This document shows, one piece after another, positions 12,901 to 21,170 of a stretch of DNA of 64,000 nt; within the stretch, counting starts at the first letter, position 1; each line of letters begins with the position of its first letter. A model generated the notes under the pieces. The model did not search any database and was not told where the DNA came from. It saw only the letters and a list, made by a program, of their open reading frames with translations. Source of the stretch: Arion vulgaris (taxonomy: Eukaryota; Mollusca; Gastropoda; Stylommatophora; Arionidae); the NCBI GenBank assembly GCA_020796225.1, contig CM036756.1:66957152-67021151 (forward strand), written 5' to 3'. Both the position numbers and the translations under genes were made by a program.

Positions 12901-15900
12901 AGGGTGGTTATCAAGTGACATCAAGTGATTATCAAGATATGGAGCGTTCGAAAGAGAAGAAGAAGCTGAATTGGTTCTAAATTTATCTCTCGTTGTTACC
13001 TGAACTTTAATCACAGTGTCACAGAAAACAGATAGTGGATAATAATTAATACCTTGTATGGAATAGGTGAGCCCTGTAACCGTTTAGTGCAGGTTTGAAC
13101 TGGTCCGTATTCTTGACATAAAAGGTTAATTAAGCGTGGCCGTGGTCATTTTTTTCTTTCGTCCGCTATGTATTATGGTGTAGTCATGATGCCTAATATA
13201 TCACTTCTGACTGGTTTTGTGTGAAGACTTGCTGTCCTTATTACCAGTGTATCTCACCATTCAGGCGAGCGTTACTTCAACTTCAGAAGCTATTGTAAAC
13301 CGGTCGTTGTGTACATGCGGAAAAACGATGACTCATAAAAATCGATGCCAGTCAGGTCTTGCATCACTATGTTCTATCTGGAAATACGATTCTGACGTAA
13401 AGTGTTAAGTTAAGGCTATTTATGATGATAAAGATGATGTTGATGATGATGACTAAATGAGAGTAGCCAACATGTTAGTCATCACTGTTAGATGTTGATA
13501 ATGATAACTATACTACAACACAGTTGTTGTAAAACACAATAACATACCTGATGTCTGCCAACATCAGTAGTCCAAATGTTATTGTTTCCATCGATTGTGA
13601 TTCCGTGTGGAACGTTATAGCTGTAGCCATGGCAACAAACAAGAAATTATTACAAGTCAAATTTTAGAAGTGTGATTGTCTTTATTTTAAAAAACTCAAT
13701 AAAATGCATTTATCTCTTTTTCCCCCTCAATACTCCAGCACAGAGCATGGAATTGCAATTGTAGCTGTAGAATACTGCTGACATTATTTGTTTGTTTTTT
13801 ATTTTACTCTAGAGCATAGATTCCCAAACTTTTTCGGCCCACCGCCCACTTTGCAAGAAATAAACTTTGTAACACCCCCAATTATAACACTTGCCAACGA
13901 CCCCTCCCCCTAATATATATAATAATATAATAATAATGTTCGTCAATCAAATATGATTATAACCACATAGTTACTTCATCCAACAAACAAAATGTAATAT
14001 CAGTCAATGGACACCACGGGCGTCACTAGGGGTGCGGGGTGCGGCTGCACCGGTGACACCATCAAGGGTGACACCAAAATAAAAAAAATGCAAATTTGAC
14101 AAAGCAGGCATAGCTCTGTCTAGTCGGGTTTCATAACCGTTCATTGTTAAATACATGCAGGCACGGGGTGTCACCATGCAGAGCGTCTGGTGCTTAAATG
14201 AATAAGATTCAGAGCTGCTCGGAGCCTCGGAGTCGGAGAATCGTGGTCATTTGCAAACGCGCCAATTAATGACGTGTGGAGTCACGTGGTTGCAGAAAAT
14301 TACAGACGTTGTTTACAGGTTCGTTTTTTTATGTAAATAATTATTTTTGCGAAATTTTATAATTTTATCAATATCACTAACATATACATATTTTAAAGTA
14401 AAGTAATTAGGACAGGACATAAATTTTAAAGGAGAAAAACAGCGGCAGGCTTCCACTCAAAAAGTTAGTATTACTATACTATAGTTACCGTACAGGAACA
14501 CTCGGAAGAAGACCATGGTGAAAGTCTAGAGGGGTGACACTAAGAGTTTACGCACTGGGTGACACCAACCCCAGTGACGCCACTGATGGACACGTAGGTG
14601 ACTTGACAGTCCGATGCGTGCCTTGAAGAGTTGAAGGATGAATCAGTGACTAGCGCAGCAAGTTTGATTAAAGTGAGGAAGAGTTGCGCTAAACGTCGAC
14701 CTCACTCTCTCTCCTGTTTCCAACAAGATCCAGTGGCAAGACAAGTCGAGACGACTGGTGGAGGATTCAGGTGCAGTGGATGAAAATAGAGCATGTATAT
14801 ATATATATACATGCTCTATTTTCACTTTGACATAGAAAATTGATATATATTTCTGTCATGCATGGTCAATTTTCAAATGATTATATACATGAAATAAAAA
14901 ATTGATGAAAAAATGGATCGTGTAAGATGGACATATGATGAATTAAAATGCAGAATTCAAATTTGTAATGATTATTCAATCGCAAATTCACGATAAAAAA
15001 ATACCCCGAAATGCTTCTGAACCCACTATTGCCCCCTGGAAACCTTCAGCGACTACTGGGGGGCGGTACCTGCCCACTTTGAGAACCCATGCTCTAGAGT
15101 TTGCTCTGTTGAGCTTTGCTACCAAATGGAACAATCATTATTTTCATAAATATGAAGCAAAAGCTTTGGAGTGGGAAAGTAGTTAAAAGAAACGTTATAC
15201 GTTATTGAAAGAGACCCGGATTTTTTTTTTCCAGCGAAAGAGACTATGATAGCTTCATTAAAGAGAATATGATAGCTTCAAAGACAGAGACCATTCGAAG
15301 GTGGTGGATGTGGGGCACATTCTTTTCCTGAGGTCTGCCTGCAGTGAACAGTTTTGAAATGCATGTTCACATAGAGAAGCTACCCTAGTAAATAAAAAGC
15401 ATCACAGAAATGTGCTGGCCTACTTGTAGGCGCATAACTGGCACAACGTACAATCGCTCTTAGGCTCAAATCACATACAAATCACACAGAGTGGTTAACA
15501 AGTGGTCGATATGGAGCGTTCGAAGAAGAAGAAATACATGTTCTGCCGGCATATCTGCTCTCTTCTTCTTCTTCTTCTTCTTGCGTTCGTTCTTTACGAC
15601 CAATTTTAATCACTCTTTGTGATATGTTTGATCTTTGCCAAGAACGTGTATACGTTGCACATTGGTTTGGTGGCTCCTAAACGCATAGACTTCTACACGT
15701 TTAGGACACATGTATCCGATTTCAGCCAAACCTCCTTAGATGCCTCTTACGACATGCGTTGCAGGTAACAGTGGTTCTATTCTTTACAACCCAAATTTGG
15801 GCCCCGTAACCACTCGGGCGGGCATATCTGCTATTTCACAGAGAATTCACAACTATAATTATTTATCTTGGATTTGGTGTACTAGTTGTATTTAACGCTC

Positions 15901-18300
15901 GTGGTTAATCCCACGTCTAACGCTCGTGGTTAATCCACGTCTAACGCTCATGGTTTATTCCACGTCTAACGCTCGTGGTTTATTCCCACGTCTAACGCTC
16001 GTGGTTTATTCCACGTCTAACGCTCGTGTTTATTCCACGTCTAACGCTCGTGGTTAATCCCACGTCTAACGCTCGTGGTTTATTCCACGTCTAACGCTAG
16101 TGGTTAATCCCACGTCTAACGCTCGTGGTTAATCCCACGTCTAGCGCTCGTGGTTAATCCCACGTCTAGCGCTCGTGGTTAATCCCACGTCTAACGCTCG
16201 TGGTTAATCCACTCAGCATGGTTAACCAGTCTAACGCTCGTGGTTAATCCCACGTCTAACGCTGTGGTTAATCCACGTCTAGCTTCCGAAGGTTGTGGAT
16301 TAGAATCCAGACCCCGCTGTTCTGTTCACAGGTGAATTTTTTCAGAGACCTCTAGAATTGTTGCCGGAGTTATGGAGTTCGTGCTTTGTGAAATACTCTC
16401 GATAGAAGGCGTGCCATTTCTGTGGAAAGGGATCGACCAGATGGGGTAAAACCCGATGCAATAAAGTCAGTCATTCGGCTTTAGACCATTAGAGCCTTTA
16501 GTTGCTTTAGATACGTGCTGCAAACAACATAAATACACAACTTTTGTTTGATAAAAACTCTAGTGTTATAAAAGAAGAATTGTGGTGAGAAGTCAGTAAC
16601 TGTCCTGGTATTGAAAGAGTTAAAAGTACTTACAAGTTTCCACCAAAGCTTGTGATAAGACGGCCAGTGGTAGGGTTCACTTTGTAGATTGTGTCCTTAC
16701 TAATTGGTGTTCGGTCTTCAACTGACAGCTCATTGTTCTCCTGGAAAGTACTGGAAAAAGAAAACTATTTCGTGAAACAATATTACTATATATTTGGTCT
16801 TGCGGACAAAAATTGAATTTACTAATGTGAAATATGAACAGTAAGATGAGCTTCTTTTTCTCTGTTTAAAAAATGTAGTATTCAGCTCTTGAAGTATTAC
16901 AGATAAAATAGTGAAATATGTAATAACAAAGTATTATAGTTTTACAAAATACTAAAACGTTTCGAACAAAAGGCATAAATTAAGAAAACGATACAACAGG
17001 AGTGACGAATTTCACAGCATACTACATATAGACTACGACAGAAATATTCAAACGGTAATTACCAGCGATAACAATCTTCACATGAACTTTAGAGCTGAGC
17101 AGAAAGAAAGGAAGACCGGAAGAAAGGAAGACCGGGATAAAAAAGAAAGAAAGACCAAGAACATCAAAACAAATGGTAGAAAAAGAAGTGTCCGCAGTAT
17201 TTTTGAAGTCTATACTGTATCGAAGGTTGCAAGAGATAAAAGAACATGGAAGGTCCTTACTGGAGTCTCATCTATCAGAATACATGACGAGGATAAGTAA
17301 GTAAATAAATAAGACGATTCGAGTAAGAAAAAAAAGCAATAAAGTGGCAGACAAACATTAGTTTTCTAAATGTAATCAATCAAGAAAAGACACAAATTAT
17401 TATCGAGATCAATTACTGCTGCAGAAACGATGACCGATCTGATTGATGCAATCATTTTCTGATTTAATTGTAGATGTTACAAAAATCCTTGATCTGCCAT
17501 TATAAAAGCTAGACACACAATTTAATGAGCTACTCACTCTTGTGTCCATGGTCTATCAACTCTATGAAACACAAACAAGTCACCGTTGGTATCCACATCC
17601 AAAGATACGACCATACCTAGACCTTGATTATCCGTGTCAAAGCCGATATCTTCAATTGGGCTCTGAAAGTAGTAAACGTATTATTATATAATGAAATCGT
17701 TATGTCGTGTTATATATATATATATATATATATATCTCTTCTTCTTCTTCTTCTTCGAACGTTCGATATCGACCACTTGTTAACAACTCTCTGTGGTTTG
17801 TATATAATACGAGCATAAGCTATTGTACGCTGTGTTAATTATGCGCCTACAAGTAGGCCAGCACCTCCGATTTCTGCGAAGCTTTTTATTTGCTAGGTAG
17901 CTTCCCTAGGTCCCTACCTCAGTCCCTCTTACGACATGCCTTGTAGGTGGCAGTGTTACTATTCTTTGCTCTCTATGCGGGTCCCAGCAACACATGGGCG
18001 ATATAGATATATATAAACTATAATAGAAAGATTTCATTAAAAGTCATATCTCTCTAAACCACTCCTACACATTGCACAATTCTCAACCAAAGAGGACCCA
18101 ATTTACAGACAACATAACACAATGGAGTAGAGACGAGAACATATATATAATGAATAAAAACATACCGATGATTGGTCCATAGTTATTTCGTAGAGATATG
18201 CGGCAATTTCATCTGGAGTCCATCTTTCCATGGCATAAGGGTACGCATAGGCAATAACAAACAATGTTAAACTAACAGCAAATGACTTAATGATTACCAT
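3973..18300 (-). CDS. PAL: Peptidyl-alpha-hydroxyglycine alpha-amidating lyase (PAL), nine exons, 3' end incomplete
   Basis: PAL performs the second step of neuropeptide C-terminal amidation in the secretory pathway, splitting peptidyl-alpha-hydroxyglycine into the amidated peptide and glyoxylate. Exons: 18166-18300, 17538-17662, 16634-16750, 13548-13620, 12373-12512, 11571-11647, 10009-10102, 8356-8471, 4009-4142; all have GT/AG borders and matching phases (337 codons). A signal peptide leads directly into the lyase propeller, so no monooxygenase (PHM) half precedes it. Visible residues known from rat PAL: the arginine in V-F-H-R, first zinc His in V-P-H-G, Tyr in D-G-Y-C-N-S-R, second zinc His in I-P-H-S, Arg in A-D-R-E-N, and both disulfide pairs. 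The last blade with the third zinc His (P-H-D in the family) is not seen. If exon 9 reads through instead of using donor GTTAGT, a TAG at 3973-3975 ends the protein at 348 residues. Confidence 0.9.
4009..4142 (-). CDS. PAL: PAL exon 9 (last exon recovered)
   Basis: It begins after a TTTTTTTTCTCTCAG acceptor, completes the Asp codon split from exon 8, and encodes D-R-E-M-I-V-A-A-G followed by A-R-A-Y-T-Y-S-L-Y-G. This fits the late propeller strand where PAL proteins read (A)VNG...GFV. I place the 3' border at GTTAGT after Thr-Pro (4009). Without splicing the frame continues 11 codons to a TAG at 3973. Either way the final P-H-D blade must be elsewhere. Confidence 0.7.
4266..4590 (+). mobile_element. 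LINE 3' ORF remnant
   Basis: The frame at 4375-4575 encodes G-K-M-S-R-G-R-P-R-H-T-W-R-R, then W-K-E-L-E-G-M-A and F-V-E-D-L-C-S. These are the basic linker and terminal motifs found at the C-terminus of RTE-like LINE ORF2 proteins. The same ending occurs at 1-90 and, inverted, near 55895-55990. It lies within PAL intron 8. Confidence 0.65.
4659..5365 (+). mobile_element. S7 SINE interrupted by S8
   Basis: The head (GGGAGAGCCG, then TAGTTGTTAGTAAAC and the B-box-like AGTTCAATTCC) ends near 4792. The rest resumes near 5205 with GGGTCAACCCAGCCTCAC and ends CCTCGAGGTATGAAA. An uninterrupted copy at 34074-34360 shows both halves joined. The interrupting S8 element is flanked by GGTCAACCACAGCC and GGTCAACCCAGCC, a plausible target-site duplication. 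Confidence 0.7.
4793..5205. mobile_element. S8 element (about 410 bp), inverted partner at 9537-9900
   Basis: Positions 4851-5205 are the reverse complement, with scattered differences, of about 9537-9885 (shared landmarks GACGAATTCATTTTAAAATC and CACGTGACCTCGCATTCC). CCCAGTAGTTTATAGTTGG occurs at both its left (about 4829) and right (about 5179) sides. No coding capacity is seen. It sits in PAL intron 8. Confidence 0.7.
5396..5594 (-). mobile_element. S4 SINE
   Basis: On the minus strand it starts with a tRNA-like head (CGTAGCGCGTTGG as A box, GGGTTCAATTCCGTGGG as B box). It then carries two degenerate copies of a CGAACCGAAGGGTTACGATG-type segment and ends at GATCCAGAAGCACTTGAG followed by a T-run on the plus strand. 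Other copies are at 20040, 30097 and 46925. Confidence 0.75.
5680..7575 (+). mobile_element. LINE, reverse transcriptase region, decayed
   Basis: This is the best preserved retrotransposon here. Successive frames encode A-G-D-D-N-I-T-A-E-M-L, N-W-R-G-I-T-L-L-S-V, E-E-Q-A-G-F-R-P-G-R-S, F-I-D-F-K-K-A-F-D-S, G-V-K-Q-G-C-I-L-S and V-A-D-D-I-A-L-L-S. The last is the catalytic (Y/F)ADD box with both aspartates kept. The thumb follows (F-T-Y-L-G-S-N). The reading frame is broken by stops near 6044, 6406 and 7018 and by an A-run near 6490. No endonuclease domain is seen upstream, so the copy is 5'-truncated. It ends GGTACGAGAGGAATTATT with an ATT microsatellite tail. The layout suggests an RTE-like or related clade; the exact clade is not certain. 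Confidence 0.9.
7600..7765 (+). mobile_element. LINE 3' tail, second copy
   Basis: It repeats the final part of the preceding LINE (GAACTTTGCTGA, GGAGATCGAGCGAGTTG, TAACGGTACGAGAGGAATTATT), including the ATT tail. It is a separate 3' fragment rather than a continuation. Confidence 0.8.
7862..8183 (+). mobile_element. S9 tRNA-derived SINE-like element
   Basis: An A-box-like TAGTAGCTCGG is followed by a good B box GGGTTCGAACCTAC about 40 nt later, then an unrelated body, then an A-rich tail at 8168-8183. Only one copy is seen in the window, so its repeat status rests on this structure alone. Confidence 0.5.
8356..8471 (-). CDS. PAL: PAL exon 8
   Basis: Acceptor TTATTTTAG and donor GTAAGC border a 116-nt exon. 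It completes the Arg codon from exon 7 and encodes A-L-C-Y-N-A-G followed by K-V-Y-A-I-F-Y-N-K-A. The Cys pairs with the Cys in V-C-V-A-D-R of exon 7, the second PAL disulfide. The exon lies between the inverted S8 copies. Confidence 0.85.
8780..8960 (-). mobile_element. S10 SINE, diverged
   Basis: On the minus strand it carries the S10 landmarks: a B-box-like region, GATGCAAATTGTTTCGCGTGG, then TTTTACAAAAG and GCAATGGCAAACTACTGAACG. It matches the plus-strand copy at 39285-39520. Confidence 0.55.
8985..9075 (+). mobile_element. tRNA-like SINE head
   Basis: CTAGGCAATGGG and GTGGTTCGAATCCTGTG are spaced like internal pol III A and B boxes, followed by a T-run. No clover-leaf acceptor stem closes, so this is not called as a tRNA gene. 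Confidence 0.35.
9537..9900. mobile_element. S8 element, inverted relative to 4793-5205
   Basis: It matches the reverse complement of the copy in intron 8 over about 350 bp, including GGGCCTTCGGACTCAGGTAAG and AACCATAGACTCACAGAATT. It ends about 110 bp from PAL exon 7, within intron 7. Confidence 0.7.
10009..10102 (-). CDS. PAL: PAL exon 7 (second zinc histidine, catalytic Arg)
   Basis: It encodes L-D-I-P-H-S-I-T-L and L-V-C-V-A-D-R-E-N-S-R. In rat PAL the corresponding His binds zinc and the Arg of A-D-R-E-N is catalytic. Acceptor TTTTATCCAG and donor GTAAGA are both clear; phases match neighbours. Confidence 0.9.
10232..10440 (+). repeat. Minisatellite, mixed 15/18-bp unit
   Basis: The core ATTCTAAGAGTC alternates with AGAGTT, AGTT or AGAGCT linkers about 12 times. 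Unit lengths are multiples of three, so open frames appear on both strands; these are not taken as genes. It is in PAL intron 6. Confidence 0.9.
10500..11570. other. PAL intron 6, no recognised element
   Basis: Apart from residual minisatellite-like GAGTTATTATAAGAG words at 10508-10545 and an A/T-rich patch at 10690-10720, nothing is recognised on either strand. Short open frames here show no domain. Confidence 0.4.
11571..11647 (-). CDS. PAL: PAL exon 6
   Basis: It completes Gly and encodes Y-C-N-S-R-V-L-K-Y-S, then D-G-K-L-I-A-K-W-G. D-G-Y-C-N-S-R is the most diagnostic PAL motif; its Tyr is an active-site residue and its Cys closes the first disulfide with exon 5. Confidence 0.92.
11797..12150 (+). 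mobile_element. LINE (second family) thumb fragment
   Basis: Frames encode F-N-T-I-F-L-P-T-L-C-Y-Q-C-Q-T, T-T-E-M-K-C-L-R and I-K-C-F-G-H-V-S-R-L. This is the thumb/C-terminal region of a non-LTR reverse transcriptase, with frame breaks. Related pieces occur at 20690, 49470 and, inverted, 22740. Confidence 0.75.
12373..12512 (-). CDS. PAL: PAL exon 5
   Basis: It encodes N-L-I-L-G-E-K-F-V-P-G-G and H-F-C-K-P-T-D-V-A-V, then F-F-I-S-D-G. The H-F-C-x-P-T-D-V-A-V block is nearly invariant in PAL enzymes. Acceptor CGGCAG, donor GTAAGT. Confidence 0.92.
12695..12965 (-). mobile_element. S3 SINE
   Basis: Reading from the S2/S3-type head (GTGTGGTGCCGTGACCCGCA) near 12695, it continues GTAAGAGACGACTGATG and CTACCCTAGTAAATAAA and ends ATATGGAGCGTTCGAAAGAG. 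The head-to-tail direction runs with increasing plus coordinates, so the strand label follows the opposite copies at 17752 and 18781. Confidence 0.7.
13548..13620 (-). CDS. PAL: PAL exon 4 (first zinc histidine)
   Basis: It encodes Y-N-V-P-H-G-I-T-I-D-G, then I-W-T-T-D-V-G-R-H-Q. The His in P-H-G is the first zinc ligand of the PAL propeller. Acceptor GGCTACAG, donor GTATGT. Confidence 0.92.
13815..15091. mobile_element. Non-autonomous hAT element with nested insertion
   Basis: The left end CATAGATTCCCAAAC and the right end (reverse complement CATGGGTTCTCAAAG) are imperfect terminal inverted repeats. Both sides carry the same 8-bp target duplication CTCTAGAG (13807-13814 and 15092-15099), the length used by hAT transposases. 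No transposase frame remains. A second element sits inside at 14015-14585, and a near-perfect palindrome lies at 14782-14823. Confidence 0.8.
14015..14585. mobile_element. Nested hAT-type MITE
   Basis: The ends are CACGGGCGTCACTAGGGGT and, reversed, CAGTGGCGTCACTGGGGTT, flanked by perfect 8-bp duplications ATGGACAC (14007-14014 and 14586-14593). The repeated word GGTGACACCA marks the subterminal regions. There is no coding capacity. Confidence 0.85.
15374..15525 (-). mobile_element. S3 SINE, truncated
   Basis: The body and tail of S3 only: GAAGCTACCCTAGTAAATAA, then GGCGCATAACTGGCACAACG and ATATGGAGCGTTCGAAGAAG. The head is missing. Confidence 0.65.
15560..15821 (-). mobile_element. S2 SINE with 11-bp target duplication
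   Basis: On the minus strand it has the head GCCCGAGTGGTTACGGGGCC and ends in a long GAA tail (plus strand CTTCTTCTTCTT). It is flanked by GCATATCTGCT on both sides (15549-15559 and 15822-15832), which defines both borders and indicates L1-style retroposition. Confidence 0.85.
15895..16283 (+). repeat. Minisatellite, 24-26-bp unit, about 15 copies
   Basis: The unit is CTAACGCTCGTGGTTAATCC plus CACGT, with small length changes. The final unit merges with the S1 SINE that follows; the unit resembles the S1 segment GGTTGTGGATTAGAATCC around the B box. Confidence 0.9.
16284..16497 (+). mobile_element. S1 SINE, 5' end replaced by minisatellite
   Basis: From the B box (GGATTAGAATCCAGACC) onward it matches the S1 copy at 19058: CTGTTCACAGGTG, GAGTTCGTGCTTTGTG, GGCGTGCCATTTCTG and GATGGGGTAAAACCCGATGC. 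Confidence 0.75.
16634..16750 (-). CDS. PAL: PAL exon 3
   Basis: It encodes T-F-Q-E-N-N-E, then I-S-K-D-T-I-Y-K-V-N-P-T-T-G, matching the PAL region that reads I...DTI..(I/V)DP. Two AG acceptors are available (16751 and 16741); only the outer one keeps the phase set by exon 2. Donor GTAAGT. Confidence 0.88.
17538..17662 (-). CDS. PAL: PAL exon 2
   Basis: It encodes L-G-M-V-V-S-L-D-V-D-T-N-G-D-L-F-V-F-H-R, then P-W-T-Q. V-F-H-R carries the first active-site arginine of PAL. Acceptor TACTTTCAG, donor GTGAGT. Confidence 0.9.
17752..18002 (+). mobile_element. S3 SINE
   Basis: Preceded by a CTTCTTCTTC run, it reads GAACGTTCGATATCGACC, then TATGCGCCTACAAGTAGG and TTGTAGGTGGCAGTG, and ends GGGTCCCAGCAACACATGG. 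It is in PAL intron 1. Confidence 0.75.
18166..18300 (-). CDS. PAL: PAL exon 1 with signal peptide
   Basis: The ATG at 18300-18298 opens a typical signal peptide: a short basic start (M-V-I-I-K), a hydrophobic core (A-V-S-L-T-L-F-V-I-A-Y-A) and likely cleavage after A-Y-A. After it come W-T-P-D-E-I-A-A-Y-L-Y-E-I-T and M-D-Q-S-S, and the donor GTATGT falls in phase 0. The enzyme is therefore secretory, and the propeller follows with no PHM domain. Confidence 0.85.
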
Positions 18301-18780
18301 CTTGATTTATTTTGGTGAAAAAAAATGGAAACCTGTACTGAATCACACTGTATAAATCAGCTGTTCAAATAAAAGTAGTTGTGTAAATTACACAGTGCCT
18401 TGTTATATTCAAACAATTTATTTGAAATATACAATAAAGAAACACAATATTATCACACAAATAGTTTTCAATATTTCACTAGAACAAAGATGTCAACAAA
18501 ATCTTTGTAGCGTGATGTTATCTAATAGCTAAACGCTGCTTTCACTTCTGCTGGTCTAAATTTACATAAAATATCACTTGCGTAGGCTAGCTTCTAAAAA
18601 TAGCAATGCTGGTGGAAACAGTCGATGGCTGTGTTTCCAACGGCAACAAGATCGATAGTTCCAGCCATGTGACACGCACAATAAACCGATTTTCTAGCAA
18701 TCCCCATCAAAATCTGATTTGGGAGAGAACTGTTTCAAATAATTGGCGCAAGGCATAAACAGTAATACGTTCCTGTTCTT

Positions 18781-19032
18781 CTTCAAACGCTCCATATCGA
18801 CCACTTGTTAACCACTCTGTGTGATTTGTATGTGATCTGAGCCTACGAGCGATTGTACGTTGTGCCAGTTATGCACCTACAAATAGGCCAGCACATCCGA
18901 TTTATGCGATGTTTTTTATTTACTAGGGTAGCGTCCCTAGGGCCTACATCAGTCGCCTCTTACAACATGTCTTGTAGGTCGCAGTGGTACTATTCTTTGC
19001 TTCCTTGCGGGCCCCGGCACCACACGGTCGAT
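18781..19032 (+). mobile_element. S3 SINE, near full length
   Basis: It runs from CAAACGCTCCATATCGACCA to GGGCCCCGGCACCACACGG. It contains TATGCACCTACAAATAGG and GTCGCCTCTTACAACATG. It has the same head type as S2 but an unrelated body. Confidence 0.8.
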
Positions 19033-19057
19033 ATGTTCCTGTTGAAATCACACATTC

Positions 19058-19313
19058 GAGGGGGTCTCTGTGGCTGAGTGGTTAATGAAGCCCTTTGCCT
19101 TGTGAGTCGAAGGACGTGGGTTCTAATCCGGGCCGCCGTTCTGTTCACGAGTGTAGTTTTTTTCCAGAGACCCCTAGGATTATTGCTTGAGCTACGGAGT
19201 TCGTGCTTTGTGCAATACTCTCGACAGGTGGCGTGCCATTTCTGCGGAGAGGGATCGAGCCAGATGGGGTAAAACCCGGTGCAATGAAGTCAATCCGTCG
19301 GCTTTAAAACCGT
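19058..19313 (+). mobile_element. S1 tRNA-derived SINE, best copy
   Basis: GGGGTCTCTGTGGCTGAGTG provides an A box and GTGGGTTCTAATCCGGG a B box 45 nt on. The conserved body follows (GAGTTCGTGCTTTGTGC, GGCGTGCCATTTCTGCGG, GATGGGGTAAAACCCGGTGC). Confidence 0.85.
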
Positions 19314-19315
19314 TT

Positions 19316-19561
19316 TTTTCTTTGCGTTCGTTCTTTACGACCAATTTTAATCACTCTTTGTGATATGTTTGATCTTTGCCAAGAACGTGTATACGTTGAC
19401 ATTGGTTTGGTAGGCCTCTAAATGCATAGACTTCTATACGTTTAGGACATGTGCGTCCCATTTCAGTCAAACCTCCTTAGTCGCCTCATACGACATGCGT
19501 GGCAGGTAACTGTGGTTCTATTCTTTACACCCCAAATTTGGACCCAGGTAACCACTCGGGA
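19316..19561 (-). mobile_element. S2 SINE
   Basis: It contains CTTTGCGTTCGTTCTTTACG, GATCTTTGCCAAGAACGTG and CACCCCAAATTTGGACCC on the plus strand. The head CCCGAGTGGTTACC lies at the right end. Confidence 0.8.
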
Positions 19562-20034
19562 GTAACTTACAATAAATGACTATGTACCAGCTCCCTGATT
19601 CTTCTCATGTATAGCAAGTGACATTGCTGGGTTCTACAGAAGACTGATGGTACCCATCTCAAACTTGCACAAAGACATGGAAGATAGAGTTCGCTAGGAC
19701 ATAAAGATAGGAAGTTAAACAACTATCGACGGGAGAAAATATTATAATAAATGGAAGGTCAGCAGCGTCCACCTCTGTTATAAATTCTTCATAAAATATT
19801 CACTTCATGTTCCAGTTGAAATATGTCTTAAGATGTTCAGTTTAATTCTGTTTAGTCCCATACCTTGATGTTTAAAAAATAATTTTATACATAAACATAT
19901 AGACGTTTCAAATAAGTCGTTTGAAGTGTGTAACTCTTGGATTCTCCGCGTCCTCTTTTTTATGTTTGTTGTGCTACACACCCTGATATAACCCAAAAAA
20001 GATGGTCATTAGGTTGAAAGGCATGAAAACGACT
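19562..20034. other. Intergenic, no recognised element
   Basis: Between PAL and tubulin. No conserved frame or known repeat is seen. Confidence 0.4.
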
Positions 20035-20268
20035 TCTTTTCCGATCCAGAAGCACTTGAGCTTTCAGCTCTTCTGTCGGTGCCATTGGACATCGTAACCC
20101 TTCGGTTCGGTGCCATGGACATCGTAACCCTTCGGTTCGGTGCCACGAACACCGTAAATCCAAAGAACCTGTGACCTTTCAGCCAGCCCGCGGAATTGTA
20201 CCCACATTCATAGGAAGCTTGTCACCCGTCGTCCAACATGCTACGAACACGCTGGCCAGGCGGGCAAT
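20035..20268 (-). mobile_element. S4 SINE
   Basis: The same landmarks as at 5396 (GATCCAGAAGCACTTGAG, GGTTCGGTGCCATGGACATC), but with one extra copy of the roughly 38-bp internal segment. The head (CGTAGCATGTTGG) is at the right end. Confidence 0.75.
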
Positions 20269-20499
20269 GCTTTAATTCCCTACAGAACAAACAACAATCG
20301 CTTGAAGTACCATAAACGTTGTTTTGGTTTGCAATCTTGAACATTTTAACTCGGTAGTTTCCCTTAGAAACTCATAGTCGTTCACCATGAAACAAGTGTG
20401 GATACGTTTTGTCACAGTAACATCGAAGTTGTGATTTATGTTAATTCGATAGAACATATCAGTTATCGGCAAGCCAGTTTTAAGACCAGGGTAGTCTTT

Positions 20500-21170
20500 C
20501 CACTTTGATCTCTATTGTCTTAGCTAATCTGCTTTGATGCAGGGAACTTTAGAGCCGAAGGATTGACTTTATTACGCCGGGTTTTCAAAGAGGACGGAAA
20601 ACTCGATAGAGAAATAGAGACAAGATACCAAAAAGCAAATGCAGTGACCTACCAGCTGGCACCATTACTTTAACACCCAAAGATCACGATGGAAGTAAAA
20701 AGACAGATGATAAAAAGTATTTTCTACCAACACTTTGTTACCAGTGCCAAACTTGGTCTCTGAAAGCAACACACCACAGAAAGCTCACCACGTGTGAAAT
20801 GAAATGCTTGAGGAAGGCAGTGGGAGTCACCAGGAAAATAGACTACGAAATGAGGACATCAGAAGCAGAGTGGACATAACGTCATACACCGAAGAAATAG
20901 AAAGACAACAAATGCAGTGGTTTTGATATTTAATGAGAATGGAATACAATCAACCATCAATAACAGCATACAATAAAAAAAGATCAGGTACTAGAGCCAA
21001 GGAAGACAAAAAGATGAATAAACTAAAAGATTAAAAAGGCAGATATATATATACATGTATATGGACGCTGACGTCAAAAGATAGAAGAAAACAAGGCACA
21101 ACAAAGATGAAATGTCTACGCAGAATGCTGGAGGTAACAAGAAGAGAACACAATCAGAGTAAGACAGGGT
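20500..21170 (+). mobile_element. LINE (second family) fragments
   Basis: Segments encode F-Y-Q-H-F-V-T-S-A-K and M-K-C-L-R-K-A-V, with many frame breaks, followed by a partial repeat of the same region at 21060-21160. The thumb of the second LINE family (compare 11797) is recognised. Confidence 0.65.

Noticed and set aside
17082..17300. A Lys/Arg-rich plus-strand frame
   Set aside because: Low-complexity purine-rich DNA in PAL intron 2, without splice support or a recognisable domain.
19058..19130. A tRNA gene
   Set aside because: A and B boxes are present but the acceptor and anticodon stems do not close, and the sequence continues into a repeated SINE body.
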